From: Aureispira sp964445645
GTDB taxonomy: Bacteria; Bacteroidota; Bacteroidia; Chitinophagales; Saprospiraceae
DNA length: 64,000 nucleotides
Direction of reading: 5' to 3'
NCBI GenBank assembly: GCA_964445645.1
Contig: CAYULH010000006.1
Location: 11,383-75,382 of the forward strand
The notes beneath the pieces are model-generated. The model worked only from the letters and a program-made list of their open reading frames with translations. It made no database searches and was not told the origin of the DNA. Positions 1 through 8,969 of the stretch are shown piece after piece (position 1 is the stretch's first letter; each line of letters opens with the position of its first letter). Position numbers and translations under genes: made by a program.

Positions 1-994
1 CAAGGGCATCAATGTATTCTTATCCAGAGAAGAAACCTACTCCAATATCAACCCTGTGCGCTTGGGCAGCAATGGCGTTACCGCCTTTGTGACCATTATG
101 CGTGGTTGTGACAATATGTGTTCTTTTTGTGTGGTGCCGTTTACACGAGGCCGTGAGCGCAGCCGTGATTTGTTTAGTATTGTGGCCGAATGTACCGACT
201 TGTACCACCGTGGTTTTAGAGAGGTGACGTTGTTGGGGCAGAATGTGGATTCTTATGCTTGGAAAAATCCAGATACGGAGGAGGTGGTTGATTTTGCCGA
301 CTTGTTGGAGCAAACAGCTTTGATTCATCCCGATTTGCGGGTGCGTTTTTCCACCTCTCACCCCAAGGACATTACCGACAAGGTATTGTACAACATGGCT
401 AAGTATGAGAATATTTGTAAGTACATTCACTTACCTGTGCAGTCGGGCAATAGTGCAGTACTCAAGAAAATGAATCGCACCTACGACCGTCCTTGGTACA
501 TTGACAAAGTAAAACGCATTTATGAAATCATGCCCGATTGTGCCATTTCTTCGGATATGATTGCTGGTTTCTGTGGCGAAACAGAAGAGCAACACGAGGA
601 CACTTTGAGCATTATGTCTATTGCCAATTATAGCATGTCCTACATGTTTTACTACTCCGAACGCCCCAATACCTTGGCGCACAAAAAGTACGAAGATGAT
701 GTGCCTTTGGAGGTCAAAAAACGCCGCTTGAACGAAATTATTCGCTTGCAAAATCAAATTTCTTTTGAGCACAATCGCAAGGAAGTAGGACGCTACCACA
801 AGATTTTGATTGAGAAAGTATCTAAAAAATCAGACAATGATTTGGCTGGACGCACCTCTCAAAACAAAATGGTCGTCTTTCCTAGAGAAAATGCCCAAAT
901 TGGCACTTATGCCTATGTCAAAATTCACGATTTTACTTCTGCCACCCTCAAAGGTACTTTGGTTTCAGAAGCAGAATATTTGGCCAATATCTAA
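1..994 (+). CDS. miaB: tRNA-2-methylthio-N6-dimethylallyladenosine synthase MiaB (5' truncated by window)
   Basis: Radical-SAM methylthiotransferase that adds the 2-methylthio group to i6A37 of tRNAs reading UNN codons; cytoplasmic, two Fe-S clusters. The frame is open from base 2, so the N-terminal UPF0004 domain lies mostly outside the window. Visible are the radical-SAM motif RGCDNMCSFC, then PFTRGRERSR, GQNVDSY, a TIM-barrel core (HLPVQSGN, DMIAGFCGET) and a C-terminal TRAM domain (about the last 65 residues, starting GRYHKILIEKV) that binds the tRNA. In Bacteroidota miaB often precedes a sigma-54 activator gene, as it does here two genes on. The internal GTG at 56 is not a start. Confidence 0.95.
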   Translation, partial: KGINVFLSREETYSNINPVRLGSNGVTAFVTIMRGCDNMCSFCVVPFTRGRERSRDLFSIVAECTDLYHRGFREVTLLGQNVDSYAWKNPDTEEVVDFADLLEQTALIHPDLRVRFSTSHPKDITDKVLYNMAKYENICKYIHLPVQSGNSAVLKKMNRTYDRPWYIDKVKRIYEIMPDCAISSDMIAGFCGETEEQHEDTLSIMSIANYSMSYMFYYSERPNTLAHKKYEDDVPLEVKKRRLNEIIRLQNQISFEHNRKEVGRYHKILIEKVSKKSDNDLAGRTSQNKMVVFPRENAQIGTYAYVKIHDFTSATLKGTLVSEAEYLANI

Positions 995-1009
995 ACTATT
1001 TGTACAAAG

Positions 1010-1672
1010 ATGCCTTATATTTTTTTGGTTGTATGCTTGTTGATAATGGGGGCTTGTGGTGATGCAGCTTTACCCTCAGAGCAAGTTCCTGTTGCCACAA
1101 CGGCCAACAAGGAACCTATGCCTGTTGTGCCTCCAACTGCAGCTACCAACCTGCCACCTCCTGTATCACAAACACCACCAACCAATACACCAACGCCTGT
1201 TCCTAGTAACAATGGAACGATGACTATGGAAAACTTAGATGGGGTTCAGGTGACTATGAATCCCAAGCTGTTTTTATCGTCAGAACAATTGTTAGCAAAT
1301 GTGCAGCAATCCATTATTCCAGTGTATAAAAATTGGGTGCTCTTCAAAAATGGCACTTACATTATCCTAGATGACATTAGCAATATACCTGATGTGGCAC
1401 AGGAAGCCCTGCGTTTGTTGGCGGCCTATCGCCCCAAAAGTGCTATGGAAAAACCCGACTGGGATTACTCCATTTCTCACTTGGATCGTGTAGAAGGCTG
1501 GTCGGTTTATGGCAATGGTTACGGCATTTATACTTATGTGCATCCTAGTGAAATGGTAGAAGCCCCCGCTCCCCCTAACATTATTGTTTTTTCTAGGAAC
1601 AAACGGATGTTGGACGAGGCCAATCCAGAAATTTTATACATCAGCAGCGCAGAGGGGATTCGTGCCTATTAA
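1010..1672 (+). CDS. Hypothetical lipoprotein with Pro/Thr linker
   Basis: A 220-residue protein of no family I recognise. The N-terminus is a lipoprotein signal peptide with lipobox LIMGAC (Cys16), so it should be lipid-anchored. Residues about 25-70 are a low-complexity Pro/Thr/Val linker. The remaining about 150 residues form a globular domain containing NWVLFKNGTYIILDD and a WDYSISHLDRVEGW stretch. It starts 15 bp after miaB and ends 54 bp before the sigma-54 activator gene, so the three are probably co-transcribed. The linker is typical of surface-exposed lipoproteins; the function is unknown. Confidence 0.75.
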   Translation: MPYIFLVVCLLIMGACGDAALPSEQVPVATTANKEPMPVVPPTAATNLPPPVSQTPPTNTPTPVPSNNGTMTMENLDGVQVTMNPKLFLSSEQLLANVQQSIIPVYKNWVLFKNGTYIILDDISNIPDVAQEALRLLAAYRPKSAMEKPDWDYSISHLDRVEGWSVYGNGYGIYTYVHPSEMVEAPAPPNIIVFSRNKRMLDEANPEILYISSAEGIRAY

Positions 1673-1726
1673 TTTTTATTCAAATTAATTGCCCTCTGGG
1701 GCGATTTTACACTTGCTTTTGCCTAT

Positions 1727-3049
1727 ATGAATCTGCAAACCATCAAACAACGCTTTGGCATTATAGGAAACTCTCCTATTCTCAACCATGCCCTAAAAAT
1801 AGCTACTCAAGTTGCTCCTACCGATTTATCTGTACTCATTCAGGGGGCAAGTGGTGTAGGCAAGGAATCTTTTTCTAAAATCATCCACAGCCTCTCGGCA
1901 CGCAAACACCAAAAGTTTATTGCCATCAACTGTGGTGCCTTGCCCGAAAGCACCCTGTATTCAGAATTGTTTGGACACACCAAAAATGCCTTTACAGGAG
2001 CAACCACCGAGCGCAAAGGTTATTTTGAAACCGTATCGGGTGGTACTATTTTCTTGGATGAAATTGGAGAAATGCCTGCTCGACTACAGCAATTCCTACT
2101 GCGTGTATTGGAGCAGGGCGAATTTGTAAAAATGGGCTCCAACAAGGTTGAAAAAACAGATGTGCGGGTGATTGCGGCCACTAATGTCAACTTGATGGAA
2201 AACGTACAAAAAGGCAAGTTTAGAGAAGATTTGTACTATCGTCTCAATACGGTGCCCATCAAAGTACCACCGCTCAAAGAACGTCCAGAAGACATTCATT
2301 TGCTCTTTAGAAAATTTGCCTCAGACTTTGCCGAACGCTACAGAACCACACCAGTACGATTGGACGAGCGTGCTCAATTGCTGCTAGAAAATTACAGTTG
2401 GCCCGGTAATATTCGCGAGCTCAAAAATATTGCTCAACAAGTTTCTGCCTTGGCCGAAAGCAAGCAGGTGGATGCACAAGAACTGCTAAAATTCATCCCC
2501 AAGGCATTAGAACGCAACTTGCCTGCCGTACAAAATCAATTTGGCGGAGGATTTGACAATGCTGCTGGCCCTAGTCATTATGAACGAGAAATTTTGTTTA
2601 AGTTTCTCTATGAAATGCGCCGTGATTTGGCCGATATGAAAGACTTAATTACAGATTTGGTACGCACCAATGACTTGCAAATGCCCGCTTCGGCCAAAGG
2701 AAATAGCACAGGATTGAGTACAAGCTTAACCCCTATGCCCAATTTCCAGCCTTCTGTTAATCGCCATAACCATGAATTTGACTCCTCTGATTATGAGGAA
2801 GAATACGAAATGGATAAAAATATTTCTACGCCTATTATTATCAACAGCGATCATACCCTAGAAAAAGAAGACAAGTACAGTGCAATAGAAGAAATAGAAG
2901 AGTCGTTATCACTAGAAGATATGGAACAGGAGTTGATCAAAAAAGCCTTGTCCAAACATCGTGGACGTAGAAAAGAGGCAGCCAAGGAACTGGGTATATC
3001 TGAACGCACCTTGTACAGAAAAATTCGCCAGTATGAGATTGAAGCCTAA
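1727..3049 (+). CDS. Sigma-54-dependent transcriptional activator, no receiver domain
   Basis: AAA+ bacterial enhancer-binding protein that remodels RpoN-RNA polymerase. Residues about 10-245 form the sigma-54 interaction domain: Walker A GASGVGKE (40-47), Walker B GGTIFLDEIGE (105-115), and the arginine-finger and sensor region ending WPGNIRELKN (225-234). The C-terminus (about 398-438) is a Fis-type helix-turn-helix, RRKEAAKELGISERTLYRKI. There is no N-terminal sensory domain. Two oddities: the sigma-54-contacting GAFTGA loop reads NAFTGA (87-92), and about 120 residues of acidic, probably disordered sequence separate AAA+ and HTH. In many Bacteroidota lptE and secG follow; here neither does. 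Confidence 0.92.
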   Translation: MNLQTIKQRFGIIGNSPILNHALKIATQVAPTDLSVLIQGASGVGKESFSKIIHSLSARKHQKFIAINCGALPESTLYSELFGHTKNAFTGATTERKGYFETVSGGTIFLDEIGEMPARLQQFLLRVLEQGEFVKMGSNKVEKTDVRVIAATNVNLMENVQKGKFREDLYYRLNTVPIKVPPLKERPEDIHLLFRKFASDFAERYRTTPVRLDERAQLLLENYSWPGNIRELKNIAQQVSALAESKQVDAQELLKFIPKALERNLPAVQNQFGGGFDNAAGPSHYEREILFKFLYEMRRDLADMKDLITDLVRTNDLQMPASAKGNSTGLSTSLTPMPNFQPSVNRHNHEFDSSDYEEEYEMDKNISTPIIINSDHTLEKEDKYSAIEEIEESLSLEDMEQELIKKALSKHRGRRKEAAKELGISERTLYRKIRQYEIEA

Positions 3050-3395
3050 GCATGAAACCTTTTAATCTATGACTTGAGCTAATAGTATTGGCAACTTGTT
3101 AGCTACAATAATTCAACCTAGCCAAAGTAGGACGAATATGTTCAAAAAAAAATTTAGTTTTTTTTTCTAAAATCACTCCTGTTTTGGTAACACTTTTCAA
3201 CCATCTCTCGTTAAGAATAAAATAGAGCAAAAATTTACTAAAAAAAAAGTAGATAAAGCGATACAACTTATACTGAACTTTTTTACATTTGCACGAATTT
3301 GAAACAGTTCTTTTTAAGCCAGATTACTATTAGATTTTTAATAAAAAGAATACTGCTATTGTAATTAAATATACACCACTAAAATTATATTTTTT
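3050..3395. other. Intergenic region, A+T-rich
   Basis: 346 bp without a credible ORF between the sigma-54 activator and the DUF2795 gene. It is rich in poly-A and poly-T runs and contains one good promoter -7 element at 3284-3291. No inverted repeat stands out and nothing resembles the lptE gene often found at this place in relatives. Confidence 0.6.
3284..3291 (+). promoter_or_regulatory. Bacteroidota-type -7 promoter element
   Basis: TACATTTG matches the Bacteroidota consensus TAnnTTTG exactly and lies about 105 bp upstream of the DUF2795 gene. No convincing -33 TTG was found at the usual 17-23 bp spacing, so this is a tentative call. Confidence 0.4.
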
Positions 3396-3617
3396 ATGTA
3401 TTGGACATTAGAATTGGCCTCCCATCTGCAAGATGCTCCATGGCCAGCTACCCGCGATGAACTAATTGATTTCGCGATTCGCTCTGGTGCGCCTATCGAG
3501 GTTATCGAAAATCTTCAAGCATTGGAGGATGAAGGCGAAGTTTACGAAGGTATTGAAGATATTTGGGCCGACTTTCCTACCAAGTCCGATTTCTTCTTTC
3601 CAGAAGACGAGTACTAG
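3396..3617 (+). CDS. DUF2795 domain protein
   Basis: Small 73-residue soluble acidic protein that matches the DUF2795 pattern: WTLELASHLQDAPWPATRDELIDFAIRSG with the PATRDELI core, then helices and an acidic C-terminus. No signal peptide or membrane segment. The biochemical role of the family is unknown. It stands alone, with its own -7 element upstream and a strong terminator directly downstream, so it is probably a highly expressed monocistronic gene. Confidence 0.8.
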   Translation: MYWTLELASHLQDAPWPATRDELIDFAIRSGAPIEVIENLQALEDEGEVYEGIEDIWADFPTKSDFFFPEDEY

Positions 3618-3642
3618 AATCAAAATACTTATTCAGAATGCA

Positions 3643-3684
3643 AAATGAGTCATTTTCTTTTACGAGGAAATGACTCATTTTTTG
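3643..3684 (+). terminator. Rho-independent terminator after DUF2795 gene
   Basis: Perfect 13-bp stem AAATGAGTCATTT (3643-3655) / AAATGACTCATTT (3668-3680) with a 12-nt loop and a following T run. It begins 26 bp after the stop codon. Confidence 0.8.
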
Positions 3685-3804
3685 TTGTAATTGTTTATAT
3701 TTATTAGTCATGACGTTTACAACCAATAATATTCCCCATCTGAACTAAGTTTTCACATCCCCACCCACCCTTGTTTATATATTATATCAAAAACTATTAC
3801 AAAG

Positions 3805-3812
3805 TAGTTTTG
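3805..3812 (+). promoter_or_regulatory. Possible -7 promoter element
   Basis: TAGTTTTG fits TAnnTTTG about 83 bp ahead of the secreted protein at 3895. The nearest upstream TTG (3771-3773) is too far (31 bp) for a standard -33 box, so confidence is low. Confidence 0.3.
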
Positions 3813-3894
3813 TAAACAATACCCTTGAACACAACCTATAATTCTTGTTGTCTAAATCAACTATTCCATTTATCCATTTCTAATTGTATAATTT

Positions 3895-5025
3895 ATGCTT
3901 TCATTGCTTTTAAGAGTTTTTCTTCTAAGTTTTTTTCTTTGTAGTCTTCCCATTCTTACACAAGCCCAGCACAGCCCCCCCGCCTTAGAGTCCTACAATA
4001 AAGCACTAATTTGGCGAGGTTTTGAACATCGTTGGACGTACAACCACCGAATTAATAGAATAGGAAGTTCTGTCTCCATCAAGGACGGCGAAGCCTATTG
4101 TAGGCATTACAGTGCTACAGGCTTGGGTTCGGATAGCACCTTTGCCAAAACCCATTACACCTATGTAGAATCTCCCAATGTTGTTTTTAAGGAAACTGAA
4201 ATCAAAATACTGGTCAATGGTCATGAGGGGGATTTGCTCACCAAAACGGCAAAAGTATACCTTGACTTGGATCAATGGATGCAGGGCAAAACGCATTATG
4301 ATGTTTTGGTCAATGGTTTTGAGGTGAGATCTATGATCAAAGCCGACCAGCTCCAATTATTGCGTTTTTTGGTAGAAGATCCTGTTTATACTCGCGAAAC
4401 CCAACAACTTTATCTACAAGCCAATTTCAACTTAGTAACCAATTGTAGAACCTTAGAATGTGAATTGTTTAAAAATCAAACAGCTTATGAACTTACCTTG
4501 CATTTGCTAATTATCGGTTTTGAGGAGGATGCAGGAGAAGTCCGAGATTCTTATACCACTCGAAATTATGCTTGGGACACCTCTGTAGAGGTAGAAGATT
4601 TGAGCAAACCCTTAACTATTTCTGGACAAAGGGATGTTTTTCCGACTGCCTGCCTTGGCATAAAGGGTTTAGGAATCGTTTTAGATGAAGAACACTGGAT
4701 TTTGCAAATAGACAATTTTGTTACGCCACTCCATTACAACCGCCATACAGGAGATATGAAAAGTCATGTTAATATGAAAGTGGTAGCGTGGAACAACGGA
4801 ATGGAAAATTTCTCGGTAGCACCGCTCAAGGCGGAATTTGCCAAGCGCAAAAGTGGTTTTGCTATGTTAGAAACCAATCCTAGCTTGGTGCAATTTTCCA
4901 ATGCCCGAATCAAACATGGCAGTGTTGATATGTCGCTCTATTGGCGTGGCAACAACAAAAGCTCCGAAGCCCCCGAGGCAGAAAGCACAAAAATTATTAC
5001 CGATAAACTAAACTTTGAAAAGTAA
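3895..5025 (+). CDS. Secreted hypothetical protein
   Basis: A 376-residue exported protein. The N-terminus has a signal peptide (about 24 residues, hydrophobic core LLLRVFLLSFFL, cleavage after TQAQ). The mature part is beta-rich with no catalytic motif that I recognise. The stop codon overlaps the next start by one base (TAATG), so translation is coupled to the beta-barrel-like protein at 5025. The pair may form a periplasmic or outer-membrane unit. A TAGTTTTG -7-like element lies 83 bp upstream. Confidence 0.75.
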   Translation: MLSLLLRVFLLSFFLCSLPILTQAQHSPPALESYNKALIWRGFEHRWTYNHRINRIGSSVSIKDGEAYCRHYSATGLGSDSTFAKTHYTYVESPNVVFKETEIKILVNGHEGDLLTKTAKVYLDLDQWMQGKTHYDVLVNGFEVRSMIKADQLQLLRFLVEDPVYTRETQQLYLQANFNLVTNCRTLECELFKNQTAYELTLHLLIIGFEEDAGEVRDSYTTRNYAWDTSVEVEDLSKPLTISGQRDVFPTACLGIKGLGIVLDEEHWILQIDNFVTPLHYNRHTGDMKSHVNMKVVAWNNGMENFSVAPLKAEFAKRKSGFAMLETNPSLVQFSNARIKHGSVDMSLYWRGNNKSSEAPEAESTKIITDKLNFEK

Positions 5026-5696
5026 TGAAAGCTCTATATATAAGCAGTGTACTACTGAGTATGCTTTTTTTTAGTTCTCTGTGTCAAGCACAAAAAAATG
5101 GGGTCAGTGGCTATGGCCAATCCGAAATCATCTACACCGTGGGCCGTATTTCACAGGATCTATATATTGGTGCTGGCGGTGGCGTTGTAATCAATGATAA
5201 TTTTCAGTTTGGAATTTTTCTACGAGCACTCATTCGCCCTTACAAATTTGATTTATTTGGGCCGCAATTCCCTGTCAATTTAGACGAGGAGCATCCCTTC
5301 TCCAGAAATCAAAATGCTATTTCAACCATTGCCAATCACACAGAAACAGGCATTAATGTAGGTTTTAATATTATGCCCGATAAACCGTTTCAGATAACTT
5401 TTAATGGCATGGTAGGACTCAGTACCGTTTCCTTCAGTGAAATTACCATGTTCGAAAACCCAAACGATCCCGACAATCCAATTTTTCAAGATGATTTGTA
5501 TACGATGTTTGGGGGCAATTCTTCTTTTGAGGTCAATTTGCATGTAAAAGTAGGTGGCTTTCTCAAAATGGGTATCAAAGGGGGCTATCACTTTGCCTTA
5601 ATCAATGGCAGAACCCGCAATGGCAATCTCCTCAAAATTCCTAACATGTTTTCTGGGCCTTATATTGGTACAAGTTTGGTTTTTGGCAGTTTTTAA
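5025..5696 (+). CDS. Secreted outer-membrane beta-barrel-like protein
   Basis: A 223-residue protein with a signal peptide (MKALYISSVLLSMLFFSSLCQAQ). The mature chain has alternating amphipathic strands with many Gly and aromatic residues (LYIGAGGGVVINDNFQFGIFL, PYIGTSLVFGSF) and ends in a C-terminal Phe, as small 8-10-strand outer-membrane barrels do. No specific family recognised. It overlaps the preceding secreted protein gene by one base and probably shares its transcript. Confidence 0.72.
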   Translation: MKALYISSVLLSMLFFSSLCQAQKNGVSGYGQSEIIYTVGRISQDLYIGAGGGVVINDNFQFGIFLRALIRPYKFDLFGPQFPVNLDEEHPFSRNQNAISTIANHTETGINVGFNIMPDKPFQITFNGMVGLSTVSFSEITMFENPNDPDNPIFQDDLYTMFGGNSSFEVNLHVKVGGFLKMGIKGGYHFALINGRTRNGNLLKIPNMFSGPYIGTSLVFGSF

Positions 5697-5743
5697 CCTT
5701 CTTTTGTGCTGCGATTCTTTTTTATCTGTTAAAACTACTTCCA

Positions 5744-6280
5744 ATGATTTTATCTGACCAAGAAATTCTAAAAGCGATTGAGCGTCGAGAAATTATTATT
5801 GAACCTTTTGATATAAACTGCCTAGGCACCAATTCTTATGATGTACACTTAGGCGGTTTTTTGGCCACCTACAAGGAGCGTGTATTGGATTCTAAAAAAC
5901 ACAATCCTATTGAGGTCTTTTCTATTCCCGAGGAGGGATATGTGCTACAAGCAGGTATTTTGTATTTAGGTGTTACCGAAGAATATACCGAAACACACAC
6001 CACCGTTCCTTTCTTAGAAGGCAAATCCAGCGTGGGACGCTTGGGGATAGATATTCACGCTACGGCTGGCAAGGGCGATGTTGGTTTTTGCAATACTTGG
6101 ACTTTAGAAATTTCTTGCACCCATCCTGTACGCATTTACAAGGGTATGCCTATTGGGCAATTGATTTATTTTAAGGTAGATGGCGCTATCAATACCTATT
6201 ATAATAAAAAAGCAAACGCCAAATACAACAAACGCACTACACGCCCTGTAGAATCTATGATGTGGAAAAATAAATTTTAA
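5744..6280 (+). CDS. dcd: dCTP deaminase
   Basis: Deaminates dCTP to dUTP, feeding dTMP synthesis; trimeric cytoplasmic enzyme of the dUTPase fold. At 178 residues it has the family's normal length. Visible are the N-terminal ILSDQEI, the substrate loop LEGKSSVGRLG (residues about 91-101) and HATAGKGDVGFCNTWTLEI with the catalytic Glu122, followed by IGQLIYF. The Lys in EGKSS, instead of Arg, occurs in some family members. It sits 47 bp after the barrel-like gene and 21 bp before the DoxX-like gene. Confidence 0.95.
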   Translation: MILSDQEILKAIERREIIIEPFDINCLGTNSYDVHLGGFLATYKERVLDSKKHNPIEVFSIPEEGYVLQAGILYLGVTEEYTETHTTVPFLEGKSSVGRLGIDIHATAGKGDVGFCNTWTLEISCTHPVRIYKGMPIGQLIYFKVDGAINTYYNKKANAKYNKRTTRPVESMMWKNKF

Positions 6281-6301
6281 TCCAACAAAACCAATGTACT
6301 T

Positions 6302-6649
6302 ATGGAATGGTTTGCAGGCGCAATTTTGGCCGCTTTGATGCTTTTATCTGCTTTTACGCATATACTCAAACCCCAGTTTACCGATCCCTTTATTCCCGAT
6401 TTTTTTCCTAAAAAATTGGTGCATTGGATTACGGCAGCCGCAGAAGCGGTATTAGCAATTGGGATTTTTATACCCGATTACAGAACATTGGCTTTGCAAG
6501 GCACTTTTGTTTTGATGATTCTGTTATTGCCCGTGCATATTCGAGATTTATTTCTGGAAAAACCAGCTATTGGCAGCCGCAAAGCAGCATGGATCCGAAT
6601 TCCATTTCAGTTTATTTTTATGGCAATGGCTTGGTATGCCATTTACTAA
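6302..6649 (+). CDS. DoxX-like small membrane protein
   Basis: A 115-residue integral membrane protein with about four hydrophobic segments (MEWFAGAILAALMLLSAF, WITAAAEAVLAIGIFI, GTFVLMILLLPV, FQFIFMAMAWY) and the small-DoxX pattern of an early LSAFTHILKP and a late AAWIRIPFQ. The biochemical function of this family is unsettled; some members are linked to redox homeostasis. It ends convergently with moaA, the two stop codons overlapping by four bases. Confidence 0.75.
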   Translation: MEWFAGAILAALMLLSAFTHILKPQFTDPFIPDFFPKKLVHWITAAAEAVLAIGIFIPDYRTLALQGTFVLMILLLPVHIRDLFLEKPAIGSRKAAWIRIPFQFIFMAMAWYAIY

Positions 6650-7635
6650 CCCCCTATTAGAATCATAGAACGATTTTGCCCATGTTGTTCAGGATCGGCA
6701 AAATCCTCAAACTGCTCCATGCCTCCACGCCCCTTGGCCTTGGCAGCCAAATTGGAATGAATGTGAGGCACAATGTCCTCTCCTGCACGCAAAGAGCCCA
6801 AAATATCTGTTTCAGTTTTGGAGAATAAGCAGTTCTTGAGTCGTCCATTGGCCGTAAGGCGGATTCTATTGCAAGTGCTACAAAAAGGATTGGTAATGGT
6901 ACTAATAATAGAGAAATTGCCTTGATGCCCTTTTATTTTGTAATTAACAGCCGTATCGTGGGGCTGATTTTGTACGTGCAATACCTGCTCTGCGCCATAA
7001 TGCTGCTCTACCTGTGTCAGAATTTCGGCCAAGCCAATGCCCTTGCTCCAATCCCACTGGTTGCCATCAAAAGGCATAAATTCTATAAACTGAATGTCTA
7101 AAGGCTGCTCTTGGGTCAAGGCCACAAAATCTAACAATTCATCCCAATTAACAGCCCGCATCAATACCACATTCAATTTAACCTTAAACCCCTCTTGCAA
7201 CAGCAATTGAATATTGCTCCACACCCGTTCAAAACTTGGCCGCTTAGTCACCAAAGCAAATTTATCGGCATCCAAGGTATCCAAACTCACATTTACGGCT
7301 GTCATGCCTGCTTGTTTTAGTACAGCAATGTATTGGTGAATAAGAATACCATTGGTGGTCATGGTAAGCGTAACAGGCAAAGTGCCAAGCTGTTCTATAA
7401 TTTGTCCAGCATCTCGACGCAATAGGGGTTCCCCTCCTGTTAGGCGAATTTTGGTAACGCCCAAATCTACAAAAGTACGGGCAATAGCAAGCACTTCATC
7501 AGCCGTCATCCAACTTGCCCTAGGCGAATGCGCTACGCCTTCTTCTGGCATACAGTAGAAACAACGCAGATTGCAACGCTCTGTAAGCGAAATCCTCAAA
7601 TATTGGTGGGAACGGCCAAAGGTATCATGGAGCAT
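6646..7635 (-). CDS. moaA: GTP 3',8-cyclase MoaA
   Basis: Radical-SAM enzyme that converts GTP to 3',8-cyclo-GTP, the first step of molybdenum cofactor synthesis. With the ATG at 7635 it is 329 residues and begins MLHDTFGRSHQYLRISLTERC, matching the family start; the longer frame to 7677 adds 14 residues with no counterpart. The N-terminal SAM cluster is Cys21-x3-Cys25-x2-Cys28 (CNLRCFYC). The C-terminal cluster lies in FCSTCNRIRLTANGRLKNC, and the terminal Gly-Gly expected of MoaA is present. No other moa or moe gene is in the window. Confidence 0.95.
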   Translation of the reverse strand: MLHDTFGRSHQYLRISLTERCNLRCFYCMPEEGVAHSPRASWMTADEVLAIARTFVDLGVTKIRLTGGEPLLRRDAGQIIEQLGTLPVTLTMTTNGILIHQYIAVLKQAGMTAVNVSLDTLDADKFALVTKRPSFERVWSNIQLLLQEGFKVKLNVVLMRAVNWDELLDFVALTQEQPLDIQFIEFMPFDGNQWDWSKGIGLAEILTQVEQHYGAEQVLHVQNQPHDTAVNYKIKGHQGNFSIISTITNPFCSTCNRIRLTANGRLKNCLFSKTETDILGSLRAGEDIVPHIHSNLAAKAKGRGGMEQFEDFADPEQHGQNRSMILIGG

Positions 7636-7749
7636 ACACAACAGTGAATTTTTAAGTTTTTGTTGATAACAGCACAAAGCTGCCTTTTAGACATTACTAA
7701 AGTAAAGTACAAAAAATAAAACACTTACCACCTATTAATAGCCCATCAA

Positions 7750-8808
7750 CTACTCCAATACAGGCTGTCCAAACAAGCGCAGACGCGCCACTCCCCCATC
7801 GGGATAAATTTGCAAACGCACATGGGTTAGAGGCGCTGTAACCCCACTGAGCAATTGCTGCACACAAGTATTTTCGGGCAGTGCTTGCTGTGGTACAATT
7901 GTTTGCCAATGATAATGCGCTACTTGTTTGGGGTCAAATGGCTCCTCGGCCAAATACAAGCCTTCCAAACTAAAACTTGCAGGACAATTGCCCACCAGAG
8001 GCTGGGTATCTATAAGTATACGATTCAGTTTGGCCACTTGTGCCAATTGTACAACCGCCCAATCTCCAGCTCTCTGCAAACGATTTCGCTGCGTAATCCA
8101 AGCATCTTTTTCATCAACTGCCGCCAATGGAGTTATCAATTGTGCTGCCTTGCCAAAATACTCGTCGCTGCAAGCGACAACTTGCGCCCCCAAATTGGCT
8201 GCCGCCAAATTAATATTATCTTCTTCTTGATAATACGACCAGTCAATATTTAAATTACCATAAGCTTTGAAACGAGCCAATCCACCATCGGGATAAATAT
8301 GCAGCTTGATGTGCGTGTATTGATAATCGGAATACATATCAATAAAATGACGTTCATTGGGTTTTAAAGCAACCTTTTTTACCAAATGATCCCAATCATC
8401 GTGTACCAAAATTTCTTCTAAAGTAATATCAGAAGGCAAACAACAGGCTTGAACAGAAGCATAAGGAGGATAATTGCCAATAAATCCATGAGTATCTAAT
8501 TCCAATCCTCTCAGAGAACTCATGGCACCCAATTCTATAATACAATAATCGTGGCCTACCACACGCTTTCGGCGCGAGAGCCAGCCGTCTATGTGATCTT
8601 CTCGATACCCTCCACGGCCTTCTCTAAGAAGATTACTAGCAGCAGCAAAGTGCTGATCGGTACAATAAATAATGCGCGCACCAAATTGGGCAGCAGCTAC
8701 ATTTGTCAACGTCAAATAATCGGGTAATAAACTTGTTGGTTGTAACACTGATCTCAATATTAATGGGTCACCCCTTATCACTAATAAATAAATACCATTA
8801 TTTTGCAT
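7750..8808 (-). CDS. alc: Allantoicase
   Basis: Hydrolyses allantoate to ureidoglycolate and urea in purine ring catabolism. The 352-residue protein holds the two tandem allantoicase repeats: repeat 1 has NVAAAQFGARIIYCTDQHFAA and ends IYPDGGLARFKAYG, repeat 2 has NLAAANLGAQVVACSDEYF and ends IYPDGGVARLRLFG. The repeated DGG(L/V)AR motif is the family hallmark. No allantoinase, ureidoglycolate lyase or urease gene is nearby; moaA lies 114 bp downstream on the same strand. The upstream DNA has a -7 box and a palindrome, so the gene may have its own inducible promoter. Confidence 0.93.
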   Translation of the reverse strand: MQNNGIYLLVIRGDPLILRSVLQPTSLLPDYLTLTNVAAAQFGARIIYCTDQHFAAASNLLREGRGGYREDHIDGWLSRRKRVVGHDYCIIELGAMSSLRGLELDTHGFIGNYPPYASVQACCLPSDITLEEILVHDDWDHLVKKVALKPNERHFIDMYSDYQYTHIKLHIYPDGGLARFKAYGNLNIDWSYYQEEDNINLAAANLGAQVVACSDEYFGKAAQLITPLAAVDEKDAWITQRNRLQRAGDWAVVQLAQVAKLNRILIDTQPLVGNCPASFSLEGLYLAEEPFDPKQVAHYHWQTIVPQQALPENTCVQQLLSGVTAPLTHVRLQIYPDGGVARLRLFGQPVLE

Positions 8809-8918
8809 TGTAACGCTTCATCATTCCATTTGATTTCATGTCGATTATTTCATGCAATAACGCTCATAAAAAATTAATAATCAAACCTATACAACAAAGC
8901 AATGCCACAAAATCATCA

Positions 8919-8943
8919 ATAATTATTCATTTAGAATAATTAT
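8919..8943. promoter_or_regulatory. Palindromic operator candidate for allantoicase
   Basis: Perfect inverted repeat ATAATTATTC (8919-8928) / GAATAATTAT (8934-8943) with a 5-nt centre. It lies about 110 bp upstream of the allantoicase start and just downstream of its predicted -7 box, an ideal place for a repressor. No local regulator gene is obvious. Confidence 0.5.
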
Positions 8944-8961
8944 CTATAATAACTTAGTCGG

Positions 8962-8969
8962 CAAATATA
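8962..8969 (-). promoter_or_regulatory. -7 promoter element for allantoicase
   Basis: On the minus strand TATATTTG matches TAnnTTTG exactly. Transcription from it would start near 8955 and cross the palindrome at 8919-8943. No clear -33 TTG seen. Confidence 0.4.
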
